The notes under the pieces are model-generated. The model was given only the letters and a program-made list of their open reading frames with translations, searched no databases and had not been told where the DNA came from. From NCBI RefSeq assembly GCF_001513955.1, contig NZ_KQ948148.1, positions 300,443-364,442 of the forward strand: 64,000 nucleotides of DNA, given 5' to 3'. Positions within the stretch are counted from its first letter, which is position 1. Every line of letters begins with the position of its first letter. The stretch comes from Streptomyces pseudovenezuelae. Lineage in GTDB: Bacteria; Actinomycetota; Actinomycetes; Streptomycetales; Streptomycetaceae. Shown piece by piece: positions 43,504 through 54,656 of this stretch. The translations under genes were made by a program, and so were the position numbers.

Positions 43504-45672
43504 GTGGCAAGTGGTCCGTTGGAATCGACGCTACGCGCTCCTGTCCCTCTCCTGGTGTCGATGTCCGACATCGCGACGTTCGCCCGGGTGAAGCGCCCCG
43601 TCGTGTCCACCTGGCGCCGACGCTACCCGGACTTCCCCGCCGTCGTGTCCGAGAACTCGGGACGGCCCCTGTTCGACGGCACGCAGGTGACCGAGTGGCT
43701 GATCGCCTCCGGGCTCGGCAACGCCGCCCCGCGGGAGCTCCGATCCGAGCTGGCCCTCTTCGGCATCATCGCGCTGCGGGACCGTTTCACGCCGTGGCAG
43801 CTCGTCGAGACGCTCGGCAGCCTGCTGTGCCTGCGCCGGCTCGACGGCCGGCCCCTGGCTGACGACGCGAACGTCTCCCCGGCCTCCGCCTCCGACGCCC
43901 AAGCCGACGAGGCCCTCTGGTCCGCACTCCTGCGCCGGGCCGAACGGATCGACGCCGAGGACGATTTCGTACTCCGCGAGCTTCGCGCCATCGACGCCAC
44001 GGCGGCCCCGCTCGCCCGCCTCGCCGAGGACCTGATCGAGTCCGCCTACGACGAGCACGGCGCGTACGAGTGGCTGCTCGCCGCCCGCTCCCGGCTCGGA
44101 CTGGACTCCCTCGCCGCCGACGCGGTCACCCCGGAACTGCGGGGCCTGCTCACCCAGCTCACCGACCTCAGCCTCCGCCTTGAACAGGGCGAGTCCCTCA
44201 CTTTGGCCGACCCGCACGCCCGCGCCGGCGACCTGCTCGCCGCGCTCCTCGACGACACGGAGGACCGCGACCGCGTCACGGTCCTCGCCGCTGACCCCGA
44301 CGACCGGCTCACCCGCATCACCCGCCGCCGCCTCCTGCTGGCGGGCGTCGACGAACTCGACCTCGACGTCCAGACCGGTACCGACCTGGAGGAACGCTTC
44401 GCGGACCCCGACCTCGTCGTCACCCAGCTCCCATACCGCCCCGGCGAGGACCGCTCGGTACTCGCCGCCCTGACGGAGCTCGAACGCGTCGCCTACCTCC
44501 TCCGCCCTGGCTGCACGGCCGTCGTCCTCGGACCGGCCGACGCACTCGTCGACGAACTGAAGAACACCGAGGCAGCTCAGCTCCGCTCGGCCCTCCTGCG
44601 CGAGAACATCGTCGAGTCGGTCATCTCGCTTCCCGGCGGGGTCCTGCCCTTCCGCCCCGGCTACCGCCCCGCGCTGTGGACGCTCACACGCGGACCGGTC
44701 CAGGCGGCCGAGGGCAAGGTCTTACTCGCCGACATCAGCTCGGAACAGCTCACACCGGGCGTACGCATGCGGCTCGCCGAGGACGTTCTCCTCTGGCGAG
44801 CGGAAGGCTTCCGAGGACTCGACGGTCACGATCCTCGCTACGGCCGTGCGGTCCCCGTCGCCGACCTGGACCGGGCCTTCGGCGGTCCCCTGACTCCGCC
44901 CGCGCCGCCGGCGTCCGCGATCTGGTCCGACAAGGTCACCGAACGCCCTGCTCTGATCGCCGAGGCCGAGGCACGCCTGGAGCGGGCGAGGGCGGACGCC
45001 CGGGAGTACGAGGACGAACGGGGCCCGTACCGAGGGGCCGTACTGCGCAGAGTCGGCCGCCTGCCGGAGCGCACCACCCTGGGCAAGCTGATCACCGCAC
45101 GCAGGGTGACCCGACTCCCCGGCCACCGCATCGACGACAAGCACCTCACCCGGGACGGCCACCACACCGTCCTGGGCCCCGAGGAGATCACCGGCGAACG
45201 GCCCGTGGGCGACCGCCGCATCGACCGCCTGCTGCTGGCCACGGAGTACGAACGGGCGGCGCTGACCGAGCCCGGTGACGTCGTCTACACCCTGGCGCCC
45301 CGCCTAGGCGTGTACGTCGACCACGACGGCTTCTCGGTCGTCGCGTTCCCGGGCCGCATCCTCCGGGTCAACGCTGACGCCCGTCGCCCGCTCACGCCCA
45401 GGGTCCTCGCAGCCCTGCTCGGCGCGGCTCGTGGCACCGCCCGCAGTCCCAGCGCGGTACGCCCCGCCCGCCGTATCGAGGACTACCAGGTGCCCGACCT
45501 CGACCCGGACGAGGTGCTGCGCTTCGACGCCCTACTGGCCGAGACGGAACGTCGGGAACGCTTGCTTCGAGCCCAGTCCGACGCCCTGGCGGAGGCCCGC
45601 AGGTTGACGATCGCGGGCCTGGCCGACGGCACCCTGACCCTCGGCGAACTACGAACGACCAACCCCACGTAG
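43504..45672 (+). CDS. HTH-fused, catalytically degenerate N6-adenine methyltransferase paralogue
   Basis: 722 residues from a GTG preceded by AGGAAGGGGGG. Residues 18-70 form a DNA-binding domain (MSDIATFARVKRPVVSTWRR, then GRPLFDGTQVTEWLIASG). Next is an HsdM-like helical domain and methylase core, but motif I reads LADPHARAGDLLAALL instead of DPACGSGG and motif IV reads TQLPYRPGED instead of NPPF, so methylation is unlikely. VESVISLPGGVLPFRPGYRP still fits an HsdM scaffold. The C-terminus (after LGKLITARRVTRLPG) resembles a specificity-subunit-like region. It heads the hsdMSR operon, 33 bases before hsdM; a regulator or structural accessory subunit is likely. Confidence 0.75.
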   Translation: MASGPLESTLRAPVPLLVSMSDIATFARVKRPVVSTWRRRYPDFPAVVSENSGRPLFDGTQVTEWLIASGLGNAAPRELRSELALFGIIALRDRFTPWQLVETLGSLLCLRRLDGRPLADDANVSPASASDAQADEALWSALLRRAERIDAEDDFVLRELRAIDATAAPLARLAEDLIESAYDEHGAYEWLLAARSRLGLDSLAADAVTPELRGLLTQLTDLSLRLEQGESLTLADPHARAGDLLAALLDDTEDRDRVTVLAADPDDRLTRITRRRLLLAGVDELDLDVQTGTDLEERFADPDLVVTQLPYRPGEDRSVLAALTELERVAYLLRPGCTAVVLGPADALVDELKNTEAAQLRSALLRENIVESVISLPGGVLPFRPGYRPALWTLTRGPVQAAEGKVLLADISSEQLTPGVRMRLAEDVLLWRAEGFRGLDGHDPRYGRAVPVADLDRAFGGPLTPPAPPASAIWSDKVTERPALIAEAEARLERARADAREYEDERGPYRGAVLRRVGRLPERTTLGKLITARRVTRLPGHRIDDKHLTRDGHHTVLGPEEITGERPVGDRRIDRLLLATEYERAALTEPGDVVYTLAPRLGVYVDHDGFSVVAFPGRILRVNADARRPLTPRVLAALLGAARGTARSPSAVRPARRIEDYQVPDLDPDEVLRFDALLAETERRERLLRAQSDALAEARRLTIAGLADGTLTLGELRTTNPT

Positions 45673-45705
45673 CCCATCCACCGACACCGTCTGGAAGAAG
45701 GAACG

Positions 45706-47338
<1,633 letters not shown>

Positions 47339-47346
<8 letters not shown>

Positions 47347-48538
47347 TTGGAAAACAATTCGGCTGCGCGATGTTTGCGATTCTGTTGACTACGGCTTGAC
47401 CGCTAGTGCGACATTGCAGGAAACCGGCACTCGCTTCCTTAGGATTACCGACATTGTTAGCCAGTCGCTCTCCTGGAATGATGTCCCATTTGTCTCCGTG
47501 ACTCGGGATCAGGAGGAGAAGTACCGAGTCGCTTCTGGGGATATCGTGATTGCCCGAACCGGAGCAACCACTGGTGTGAGTAGATGGCTGGGTAGCGTCC
47601 CCGACAGTGCTGTATTCGCCTCGTATCTAGTGCGACTGAAAATCTCAAGTAAACATGACTCGCGTTTCATTGGATATGCCCTTAAGGGAGATCAGTACTG
47701 GGATTATGTGCGCGGCGTGCTTGGTGACAAGTCGGCGCAACCCAACGCCAGCGCTACCACGCTCGTTGCCGCTCCGCTTTGTGTGCCTGACGACATCGCC
47801 GAGCAGCAGAGAATTGCCGATGTGCTTGGCTCGCTGGATGACAAGATTGCAATCAATGAACGGATCCGCGACACCACGCTGAGTCTTGCTCACTCCTGCT
47901 ACGAGTCTACGACCGCGAGTGCTAGTTCCGAGCGTATCGGCGACTTGGCGACGCTCTTTGACGGGCCACACGCCACGCCAAAGAAAACTAACAGTGGTCC
48001 TTGGTTTCTAAGCATCAGTAGTCTTAAGAACGGCTACATGGACCTCGCAGAGTCCGCACATCTTTCAGAGGAAGATTTCCCGCGCTGGACTCGACGGGTG
48101 CAGCCTCAGGCTGGGGACGTCCTGTTCTCGTATGAGACGCGGCTTGGCGACGCCGCTCTCATGCCGCCTGGTATTCGAGGCAGCTTGGGGCGTCGGATGG
48201 CATTGCTGCGTTGCAATTCATCCTCCGTTAATGGCGCATTGCTGCTGCATGCGTACCTCAGTTCTGCCTTCCAGGAGGAAATCAAACGCCGAACAATACA
48301 CGGAGCGACGGTCGACCGGCTGCCACTCAAGGAGATGCCTAACTGGGTCATCCAGCTGCCTGCCGAAGGTGATCGAAATCGGCTTTCTGCGCAACTCGGC
48401 ATGATGCATGACCGTGTTATTCAGACCGGGAAGGAGAGTCGCGCACTAGCGACTCTCCGCGACACCCTCCTCCCCCAACTGATGTCCGGCAAGCTCCGCG
48501 TCCGCGACGCCGAGAAGATCGTGGAGGACGCCGTATGA
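47339..48538 (+). CDS. hsdS: Type I restriction-modification system, specificity subunit
   Basis: 399 residues from the ATG overlapping the hsdM stop. Two target-recognition domains (about 1-160 and 195-345) are each followed by a conserved spacer helix (IAEQQRIADVLGSLDDKIAI and ESRALATLRDTLLPQLMSGK). The recognition part is clearly lower in GC than hsdM and hsdR (row 47401: 31 G+C of 60), as expected for a gene exchanged between strains. The sequence recognised cannot be predicted. Confidence 0.93.
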
Positions 48539-51500
48539 CCACCGAAGGCAACAGCGCCCCCACCCCCGCCCACCTCGACGCCAAAATGACCGAGTCCACC
48601 TGGGAGCACCTGGCCCTCGACGAACTCGGCCAACTCGCCTGGGAAGCCAAGCCCGGCAAAGACCTCGCCCCCGGCACCGGTCACCGCCGCGACTGGGACG
48701 ACCTGATCCTCCACGACGAGCTCCAGGCGGCCATCGAGAAGCTGAACCCGGAGCTGACCGCCACCGCCGTCCACGAAGCCCTCCGTATCGCCACCGACCC
48801 CACCTCCCGCGAGGCGTACCCGGAGAACAAGCAGGCGCACGAGCACCTGACCACCGGCATTCGCCTCACCTACACGGACGAGTTCGGGGCCGAGCAGACC
48901 CCCACCGTCCGCCTCGTCGACTTCACGGACCCCGACGCGAACAGCTACCTCGCCGTCAACCAGGTCACGGTCAGGGACACCGACGGCAGCCACCGCCGCT
49001 TCGACATCGTCCTGTACGTCAACGGCCTCCCCCTCGCCGTCGTCGAGCTCAAGAGCGCCTCCGACGAGAACGCCACCCTCAAGTCGGCGCACGCCCAACT
49101 CCAGACGTACGTCTCGGAGTTCCCGATCGCGTTCCGCTACAACGTGCTCTGCCTGGTCTCGGACGGCATAACCGCCAAGTACGGCACGGCGTTCACGCCG
49201 TATGAGCACTTCGCACCCTGGAACGTCGACCACGAGGGCAAGCCTGTCGACACCAACGAGCCCGGCTACGACGGCCTCGACGCCCTGAACCTGGCCATCC
49301 ACGGCCTGTTCACGCAGGAGCGGTTCCTCTCCCTCACCCGCAACTTCGTCAACTTCCCCCCGCCCAAGCCGGGCGAGCCCCTGACCGGCAAGCGCATCGC
49401 GAAGCCGCACCAGTACTTCGCGGTGAACAAGGCGGTGGACGCCGTCGTCGAGGCGGCACAGACGAACGGCCAGGCTGGCGTCGTCTGGCACACGCAGGGC
49501 GCGGGCAAGTCGGAGGAGATGGTGGAGACGGCCGCGCTGGTCCTCCGCCACCCGGCGCTCAACAATCCCACCATCGTCGTCATCACCGACCGCAACGACC
49601 TCGACGACCAGCTCTACGACACCTTCCTCGACAGCGAGTCCCTGCTGGGGGTAAGAGCTCACCAGATCGACACACGCGAGGCACTGCGCGCCGAGCTGAC
49701 GGGGCGCAACGTCGGCGGGATCGTCTTCACCACCCTCCAGAAGTTCGGCCTGAGCAAGGAGGAGAAGGACGCCGGCAAATCGCACCCGCTCCTCTCCGAG
49801 CGCCGCAACATCCTGGTGATCGTCGACGAGGCCCACCGCTCGCACTACGACAGCCTCGACGGCTACGCCCGCCACCTGCGCGACGCCCTGCCGTACGCCA
49901 CCCTTCTCGCCTTCACCGGTACGCCGATCTCGAAGGCCGAGGCCGACACCCGTGCCGTCTTCGGCAAGTACATCGACATCTACGACCTGAAGCGCGCCGT
50001 CGACGACGGGGCCACGGTCCGCGTGTTCCACGAGCCGCGTGTCATCAAGGTCGACCTGCCCAAGGACGTCGACCCGAACACGCTCGACGAGCAGGCCAAC
50101 ACCCTCACCGAGGGCATGGACGACGCCGAGCGCCGCCGAGCCATCCAGTACGCCACGACGATGAACACGCTCTACGGTGCCGAGGACCGCATAGCCAAGC
50201 TCGCGGACGACCTGATCGCCCACTGGGAGCAGCGCCGCGAGCTGGTCAAGCCCGACATCGGCTCCCCCGGCAAGGCGATGGTCGTGTGCGCGACCCGCGA
50301 GATCTGCGTACGGGTCTTCGACGCACTGGCCGAGCGGCGGCCCGGCTGGGTCAGTGACGAGGTCGACAAGGGCGTCATGAAGATCGTCTTCCACGGCGAC
50401 CGCTCCGATCCCGAGCACCTGCGCAAGCACTCGCTGCGCAAGTCGCAGCAGAAGGTCGTCCAGAAGCGCGCCAAGGACCCCGACGACGAGCTGGAACTGC
50501 TCATCGTGCACTCGATGCTGCTCACCGGCTACGACGCCCCGCCCATCCACACCCTGTACATGGACCGCCCGATGCAGGGCGCCAACCTGATGCAGGCACT
50601 CGCCCGCGTCAACCGCCGCTTCCGCGGCAAGCAGGACGGTCTCCTCGTCGGCTACGCGCCCCTCACCGACAACCTCACCAAGGCCCTGCGCGAGTACTCG
50701 GACCAGGACCGCAAGGACCAGACCCTCGGCGCGGACATCGAACGGGCCGTCACCGAGGTCAAGAATGAGATCGCCACCATCAAGGGCCTGCTGGCCGGGA
50801 GCCGTTGGAAGGAGTGGCTGGCCGACACCGGCCGCCCCGACACCCGCAAGCGTGCGCTGCGCCTGACCGCCGACTTCCTGCGCGACCCGAAGAACCCGGG
50901 GAACAAGGTCGAGCCCCCCGCCAAGCCGCTCTCCGTCCGCTTCAAGGACAGCGCCGCCCGGCTGGACCGCTTCTACCGCGTCTGCGCGATGAGCAAGGAG
51001 ATCGCCGAGCGCTGCGAGGACCTGGACGACTGGCGCCGCGACATCTCCTTCTTCAGCGAGGTCCGGGCCTGGATGATCAAGCTCGACGCCGCCCAGCGTG
51101 AGGCGAACGGGGAGCCGCTCAGCGCCGAGGTCCAGCGCTATCTCCAAGCCCTCGCCGCCTCCGTCGTCGACGCCGACGAGATCACCGACCTGTACGCGGA
51201 GGCCGGGATCGGCCGGCTGGACATCACCCGCCTCAACGAGGCGCAGCTGCGCAAGCTGGAGAACTCCGAGACCCCGCACCTGGTCACCGAGGCCCTGCGC
51301 CGCATGATCCAGCAGAAGATGCGCGAGGTGACCAAGCACAACGTCGTCCGCAACGAGAGCTTCACCGAGCGCCTGAACGACCTGATGAGGCGCTACATGC
51401 TCCAGCAGCTCACCAGCGCCCAGGTCATCGCCGAACTCGCCGCCCTGGCACGGGAGGTGTCGGCGGAAGCCCGCCGCGGCGAGCGCTTCGACCCGCCGCT

Positions 51501-51795
51501 GACCCACGCCGAGCTGGCCTTCTACGACGCCGTCGCCCACCGCGACATGGCCCAGGTGATGGAGGGCGGCGACGACACCCTCGCCAAGATCGCCCGTGCC
51601 CTCGTCAAGGACATCCAGAAGAACCTCTCCGTCGACTGGCTCTCCCGCGAACCCGTCCGGGCCAAGCTCCGGACCCGCATCCGCCGCGTGCTGGCGATGT
51701 TCGACTACCCGCCGGAGGAGGAGCGCGAGGCGGTCGACCTGGTCCTCAAGCAAATGGAGATCGTGGCCGCGCTCTGGGCACCGGCAGCGAAGTAG
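48535..51795 (+). CDS. hsdR: Type I restriction-modification system, restriction/translocase subunit
   Basis: 1086 residues, full length; ATGA overlap with hsdS. The N-terminal PD-(D/E)xK nuclease shows DIVLYVNGLPLAVVELKSAS (Asp, Glu-x-Lys). The SF2 translocase follows: WHTQGAGKSEEMVETA with GAGKS at 322-326, VIVDEAHRSHYD with DEAH at 431-434, AFTGTPISKAEADTR, and late HSMLLTGYDAP and QALARVNRRFRGK. The C-terminal helical region binds HsdM/S. It cuts unmodified DNA at random distance after ATP-driven translocation. Confidence 0.97.
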   Translation: MTTEGNSAPTPAHLDAKMTESTWEHLALDELGQLAWEAKPGKDLAPGTGHRRDWDDLILHDELQAAIEKLNPELTATAVHEALRIATDPTSREAYPENKQAHEHLTTGIRLTYTDEFGAEQTPTVRLVDFTDPDANSYLAVNQVTVRDTDGSHRRFDIVLYVNGLPLAVVELKSASDENATLKSAHAQLQTYVSEFPIAFRYNVLCLVSDGITAKYGTAFTPYEHFAPWNVDHEGKPVDTNEPGYDGLDALNLAIHGLFTQERFLSLTRNFVNFPPPKPGEPLTGKRIAKPHQYFAVNKAVDAVVEAAQTNGQAGVVWHTQGAGKSEEMVETAALVLRHPALNNPTIVVITDRNDLDDQLYDTFLDSESLLGVRAHQIDTREALRAELTGRNVGGIVFTTLQKFGLSKEEKDAGKSHPLLSERRNILVIVDEAHRSHYDSLDGYARHLRDALPYATLLAFTGTPISKAEADTRAVFGKYIDIYDLKRAVDDGATVRVFHEPRVIKVDLPKDVDPNTLDEQANTLTEGMDDAERRRAIQYATTMNTLYGAEDRIAKLADDLIAHWEQRRELVKPDIGSPGKAMVVCATREICVRVFDALAERRPGWVSDEVDKGVMKIVFHGDRSDPEHLRKHSLRKSQQKVVQKRAKDPDDELELLIVHSMLLTGYDAPPIHTLYMDRPMQGANLMQALARVNRRFRGKQDGLLVGYAPLTDNLTKALREYSDQDRKDQTLGADIERAVTEVKNEIATIKGLLAGSRWKEWLADTGRPDTRKRALRLTADFLRDPKNPGNKVEPPAKPLSVRFKDSAARLDRFYRVCAMSKEIAERCEDLDDWRRDISFFSEVRAWMIKLDAAQREANGEPLSAEVQRYLQALAASVVDADEITDLYAEAGIGRLDITRLNEAQLRKLENSETPHLVTEALRRMIQQKMREVTKHNVVRNESFTERLNDLMRRYMLQQLTSAQVIAELAALAREVSAEARRGERFDPPLTHAELAFYDAVAHRDMAQVMEGGDDTLAKIARALVKDIQKNLSVDWLSREPVRAKLRTRIRRVLAMFDYPPEEEREAVDLVLKQMEIVAALWAPAAK

Positions 51796-51829
51796 CGGAC
51801 GGTGTCATCCCCGGCAGGCTAAAGTGTGA

Positions 51830-51849
51830 GTACGGGTACGTACCCGTAC
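51830..51849. promoter_or_regulatory. 20-bp perfect palindrome upstream of the VapB-like gene
   Basis: GTACGGGTACGTACCCGTAC, 25 bases before the ATG, just after a -10-like TAAAGT (51820-51825). Its place suggests autorepression by the antitoxin or toxin-antitoxin complex. Confidence 0.65.
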
Positions 51850-51874
51850 CCGCGAGTCAAGAGGAGCGCGCATC

Positions 51875-52132
51875 ATGCCCGACGCCAACGTACGTATCCC
51901 CGCCGACGCCCGCGATCGACTTGCGGAGATAGCTGCTGAGGAAGGGTTGTCCCTGCGTTCCTACCTGGCCCGGCTCGCCGAGACCCTGCTCACCCCGGCG
52001 GAACGGGCCGAGCGGGCGGCGAAGGCACGGGCAGTGCTGCGGGAGTGGAATGGCTACGACCCCGACGAGCGTGAGCAGACCGAACTGGATGCCGAACTGG
52101 ACCGCCGCATGGCCGAGGCGGGTGCCGCGTGA
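51875..52132 (+). CDS. VapB-like ribbon-helix-helix antitoxin
   Basis: 85 residues; GAGGAG before the ATG. The N-terminus NVRIPADARDRLAEIAAEEG followed by LSLRSYLARLAETLL is a ribbon-helix-helix fold (beta strand, then two helices). The C-terminal half is acidic (YDPDEREQTELDAELDRRMA), the part that usually wraps around a toxin. Its stop overlaps the PIN gene start (GTGA), as in typical toxin-antitoxin pairs, and a perfect palindrome lies upstream. Confidence 0.8.
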   Translation: MPDANVRIPADARDRLAEIAAEEGLSLRSYLARLAETLLTPAERAERAAKARAVLREWNGYDPDEREQTELDAELDRRMAEAGAA

Positions 52133-52509
52133 CCCGTGACGTACATGTGTTCCTCGACGAGAGCGCGATGGTGGCCGCTGGGCGAGGTAACGCCCTGGTC
52201 TCCCGGTTGATCCATCGCGCTCACGCCGAGTCTGGCTGGTTCCTGTACGCCACCGTGTGTGCTCTGGTCGAGGCCGACCGGGCGCGGCCCGGCACTGCGG
52301 AGCACATTGCCGCCCTGCCCGGCATCACGATCGTCGACCTTGACCTGTCAGCCGCCCTGTCCGTAGCCCGCGCGACGACGTGGGCTGACGCGCACACTCT
52401 TTACGCGGCCCAGCCCAGTCCCGACCGGCCGGATGGTGCGGTGATCGCGACCACCAGACCGCAGACGTGGAAGGAGCAGCCAGTGCGCGTCCTGGACGTC
52501 AGCCCCTAA
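52129..52509 (+). CDS. PIN-like protein, putative VapC-type toxin
   Basis: 126 residues from a GTG coupled to the antitoxin gene. Acidic positions of a PIN nuclease are visible: HVFLDESAM (Asp), YATVCALVEADRARP (Glu), and PDRPDGAVIATTRPQTW (Asp). The second acidic cluster (usually D-x-x-I/L-A) is weak, so the fold assignment rests on layout and pairing. If active it would cleave RNA and be neutralised by the protein encoded before it. Confidence 0.7.
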   Translation: MTRDVHVFLDESAMVAAGRGNALVSRLIHRAHAESGWFLYATVCALVEADRARPGTAEHIAALPGITIVDLDLSAALSVARATTWADAHTLYAAQPSPDRPDGAVIATTRPQTWKEQPVRVLDVSP

Positions 52510-52511
52510 AC

Positions 52512-53168
52512 TCAGGCGGCAAGGTGCACCACGGCCCGGCAGAGCGCGTCCACCTGCTCAGGCGTCATGTCGTAGTCGTACGCGATGTCCTCGACGGTCT
52601 CCCCCGCCTCCCACAAGTCGGTGATGGCCTGGACCGTGACGCGGTTGCCGGCCACCACAGGGAGACCGTGGCCGAACCTCGGATCGATCACGACGGGAAC
52701 GGAGTCCGGGTACTGCCTCAGCCGCAGGCTGGAGGGGAAGTCCTCGCCCGGCTCCCAGGTGAGGTAGCGGAGATAGTCGGAGACCACTTCGTGGATGGGG
52801 ACTTGGCCGTCGCGGGCTCTGCGGAGGTCTCCCCAGCCGTGCTCGATGAAGATGTCCACGCCGTCCGTGGCGATTCGCTTGGACACGAGGCCGTAGGGGG
52901 TGTCGAAGGCATCTCGTACGGCGGCGGCCGCTTCCCTGATCTCGCTCATGCGGAGTCCCAGGGAGCGAAGGGAACGCAGAACGTGCGCCTCGGCCACCGC
53001 GATGAACGGAACCGAGGGCTGTCCCTTCCGCACCGGCTCGACCTGGTGGACCAGCGGTGCTCCAGCGGCCTTGTTCTTCAGCCACGACGTGAGAGTCGAC
53101 TGTGGAATCTCAAGGTAGGAGGCGGTTTCCGTGGGCGTCAGAAGCCCGTCGTTGAACCTGTCGACCAT
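52512..53168 (-). CDS. DUF433 domain protein with N-terminal HTH (VapB45-like)
   Basis: 218 residues; AGGAGG seven bases before the ATG. The N-terminus LLTPTETASYLEIPQSTLTS is a MerR-type helix-turn-helix. The C-terminal DUF433 domain reads LPVVAGNRVTVQAITDLWEA and EDIAYDYDMTPEQVDALCRA, itself a winged helix. In mycobacteria similar proteins are antitoxins of a neighbouring PIN toxin. Here no toxin gene is on the same strand; the gene ends 2 bases from the convergent PIN gene. Confidence 0.75.
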   Translation of the reverse strand: MVDRFNDGLLTPTETASYLEIPQSTLTSWLKNKAAGAPLVHQVEPVRKGQPSVPFIAVAEAHVLRSLRSLGLRMSEIREAAAAVRDAFDTPYGLVSKRIATDGVDIFIEHGWGDLRRARDGQVPIHEVVSDYLRYLTWEPGEDFPSSLRLRQYPDSVPVVIDPRFGHGLPVVAGNRVTVQAITDLWEAGETVEDIAYDYDMTPEQVDALCRAVVHLAA

Positions 53169-53253
53169 GCCCCACCTCCTCCTGGCGCCGGATTTCGCAT
53201 CGTGCCACATCAAGCCTCCCACCTGCGGGTGGACCGCACACCCGGTCATCGGC

Positions 53254-54153
53254 TCAGCCGGCCGCACGTAGTGGGTCCCCGGCCCGGCAGTCCCGGCAGC
53301 GGCCGGGTTCCGCCGAACGGAACCCCCGGTCGCATCCGTCGCAGTTCCGCAGGGGCACGACCGTCGGGCGCACGGCGGATTCCGCGCTCCTGGCTGGTAG
53401 CGGCAGGGGAGTCTCCTTGAGGCGGTAGGCGAGGATGCCGACCGGGCGGGTGAGGAAGTAGTCCGGCAGACGTGCGGTGAGGTGATCCGTGATGTGCGTG
53501 GGCAGCAGGCCCGCCGCGAGCCACCGGGCGACGGCCGGGGCGAGGCGGGCGGTTTCCTGCGCGGACAGGATGAGGCGGGGGTCGACCCGGCGCAGTGCAG
53601 TGAGTACGGCTACGGCTCGGGGGTCGGCGTCGGCGAGCGAGACCGGTGCCTCCGCCTCCGCAGGTGCAGGCGCGGCCACTGTTGTCTCCACAGGCCCGGA
53701 CGCTGGTGTGACCGCAGCGGCGGCGCCCTGCTTTCGCGGTCCACGCGGCTTCGGCGGCTCGGGAGGCCCGTCCGGGTCTGGGTTCGGTTCCGTATCCGGA
53801 TCGCCGCCGGGGACGTCGTAGAAGTAGGTGCGGGTACGGACGTGCCCGGTGGACGTCCGCTCGCGGCGGCGCTCCAGGTAACCGGCCGCTTCCAACTCCC
53901 TGAGCGCCCGCGAGATCAGGATCTCGCCCTCGCTGAAGTGCTTGCACAGGGCCGGGATGGTCACGGGGGTGCCGTCGGGCAGGGAGGAGATGTACGCCGC
54001 GACGCCGACCGTGACCGCACTGCCGCGCCGCTGGGCGAGGTCGTTGGAGATCACGGTGAAGTCGGCCGTGAGGCGGGTGCGGACGTGGATCACGCCGGAG
54101 GTCGGAGCTCCGGCGTCGGCGCGCGAGGGCGCGTTAGACTGCGGGTCAGCCAT
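53254..54153 (-). CDS. Winged-helix protein with Pro/Ala-rich linker and zinc-ribbon tail
   Basis: 299 residues; AGGAAGAG 11 bases before the ATG. Residues 30-110 form a winged-helix domain (TIPALCKHFSEGEILISRAL, RELEAAGYLERRRE), followed by a long Pro/Ala-rich linker, a helical segment (ILSAQETARLAPAVARWLAA, LPTHITDHLTARLP) and a C-terminal NCDGCDRGF...CRDCRAGD with two Cys pairs for zinc. Proteins of this type recur in many Streptomyces genomes, often in several copies; their targets are unknown. Confidence 0.75.
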   Translation of the reverse strand: MADPQSNAPSRADAGAPTSGVIHVRTRLTADFTVISNDLAQRRGSAVTVGVAAYISSLPDGTPVTIPALCKHFSEGEILISRALRELEAAGYLERRRERTSTGHVRTRTYFYDVPGGDPDTEPNPDPDGPPEPPKPRGPRKQGAAAAVTPASGPVETTVAAPAPAEAEAPVSLADADPRAVAVLTALRRVDPRLILSAQETARLAPAVARWLAAGLLPTHITDHLTARLPDYFLTRPVGILAYRLKETPLPLPARSAESAVRPTVVPLRNCDGCDRGFRSAEPGRCRDCRAGDPLRAAG

Positions 54154-54434
54154 CGGGAAGGTGTCTCTTCCTGATCGGTCAGGCCCTCGTTCGGGATTGC
54201 AGTCCCGGCGGGGGCCGAAGTCTGTGTGCTGTTGTCGCGGCGAACGTAACCGTCCGTATCCCGCGCCTGCAAGCCGGTCACCCGGACGAGTGACGCGAGC
54301 CCTGCGGCCGGGGAGGGTGGGTGGGCGGGTAGTTCTTTCCCCCGGTTCTTTAGGGAGGTCAGCGGCCTGCCGGGCCCTCGCGGACAGGGGTCCGGTGAGC
54401 CCGGGACGTGGACGGTGACCAGGGCCCGGCGGGC

Positions 54435-54656
54435 TCAGTGACGGTGGCCTCCGGCCTTCAACTCGCCTATGAAAGCCGCCCAGGAGGCAGCCTCGAAGCA
54501 CAGCACCGGACCGTGCGGGACCTTGCTGTCACGGACGGGGACGGCGCTCTCCCGGAATCCGTCGGCCACCTCCACGCAGTCGCCGCCCGCCTGATTGCTG
54601 TAACTGCTCTTGCGCCAGGCGGCGCCGTTCAGATTTGGACGGGAGATTCGCGCCAC
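54435..54656 (-). CDS. DUF397 domain protein
   Basis: 73 residues from a GTG. WRKSSYSNQAGGDCVEVAD, VPVRDSKVPHGPVL and FEAASWAAFIGELK are the family hallmark. DUF397 proteins accompany WhiJ-type regulators in Streptomyces and are thought to act as their partner, possibly in antitoxin fashion. The gene lies largely inside the 3' end of the HTH gene (128-base overlap in another frame), far more than the usual few bases. Confidence 0.88.
   Translation of the reverse strand: MARISRPNLNGAAWRKSSYSNQAGGDCVEVADGFRESAVPVRDSKVPHGPVLCFEAASWAAFIGELKAGGHRH

Noticed and set aside
48421..51753. 1110-codon open frame on the minus strand opposite hsdR
   Set aside because: Antisense shadow of a GC-rich gene; Val/Leu/Gly-rich without any family motif, while the plus strand codes for complete HsdR.
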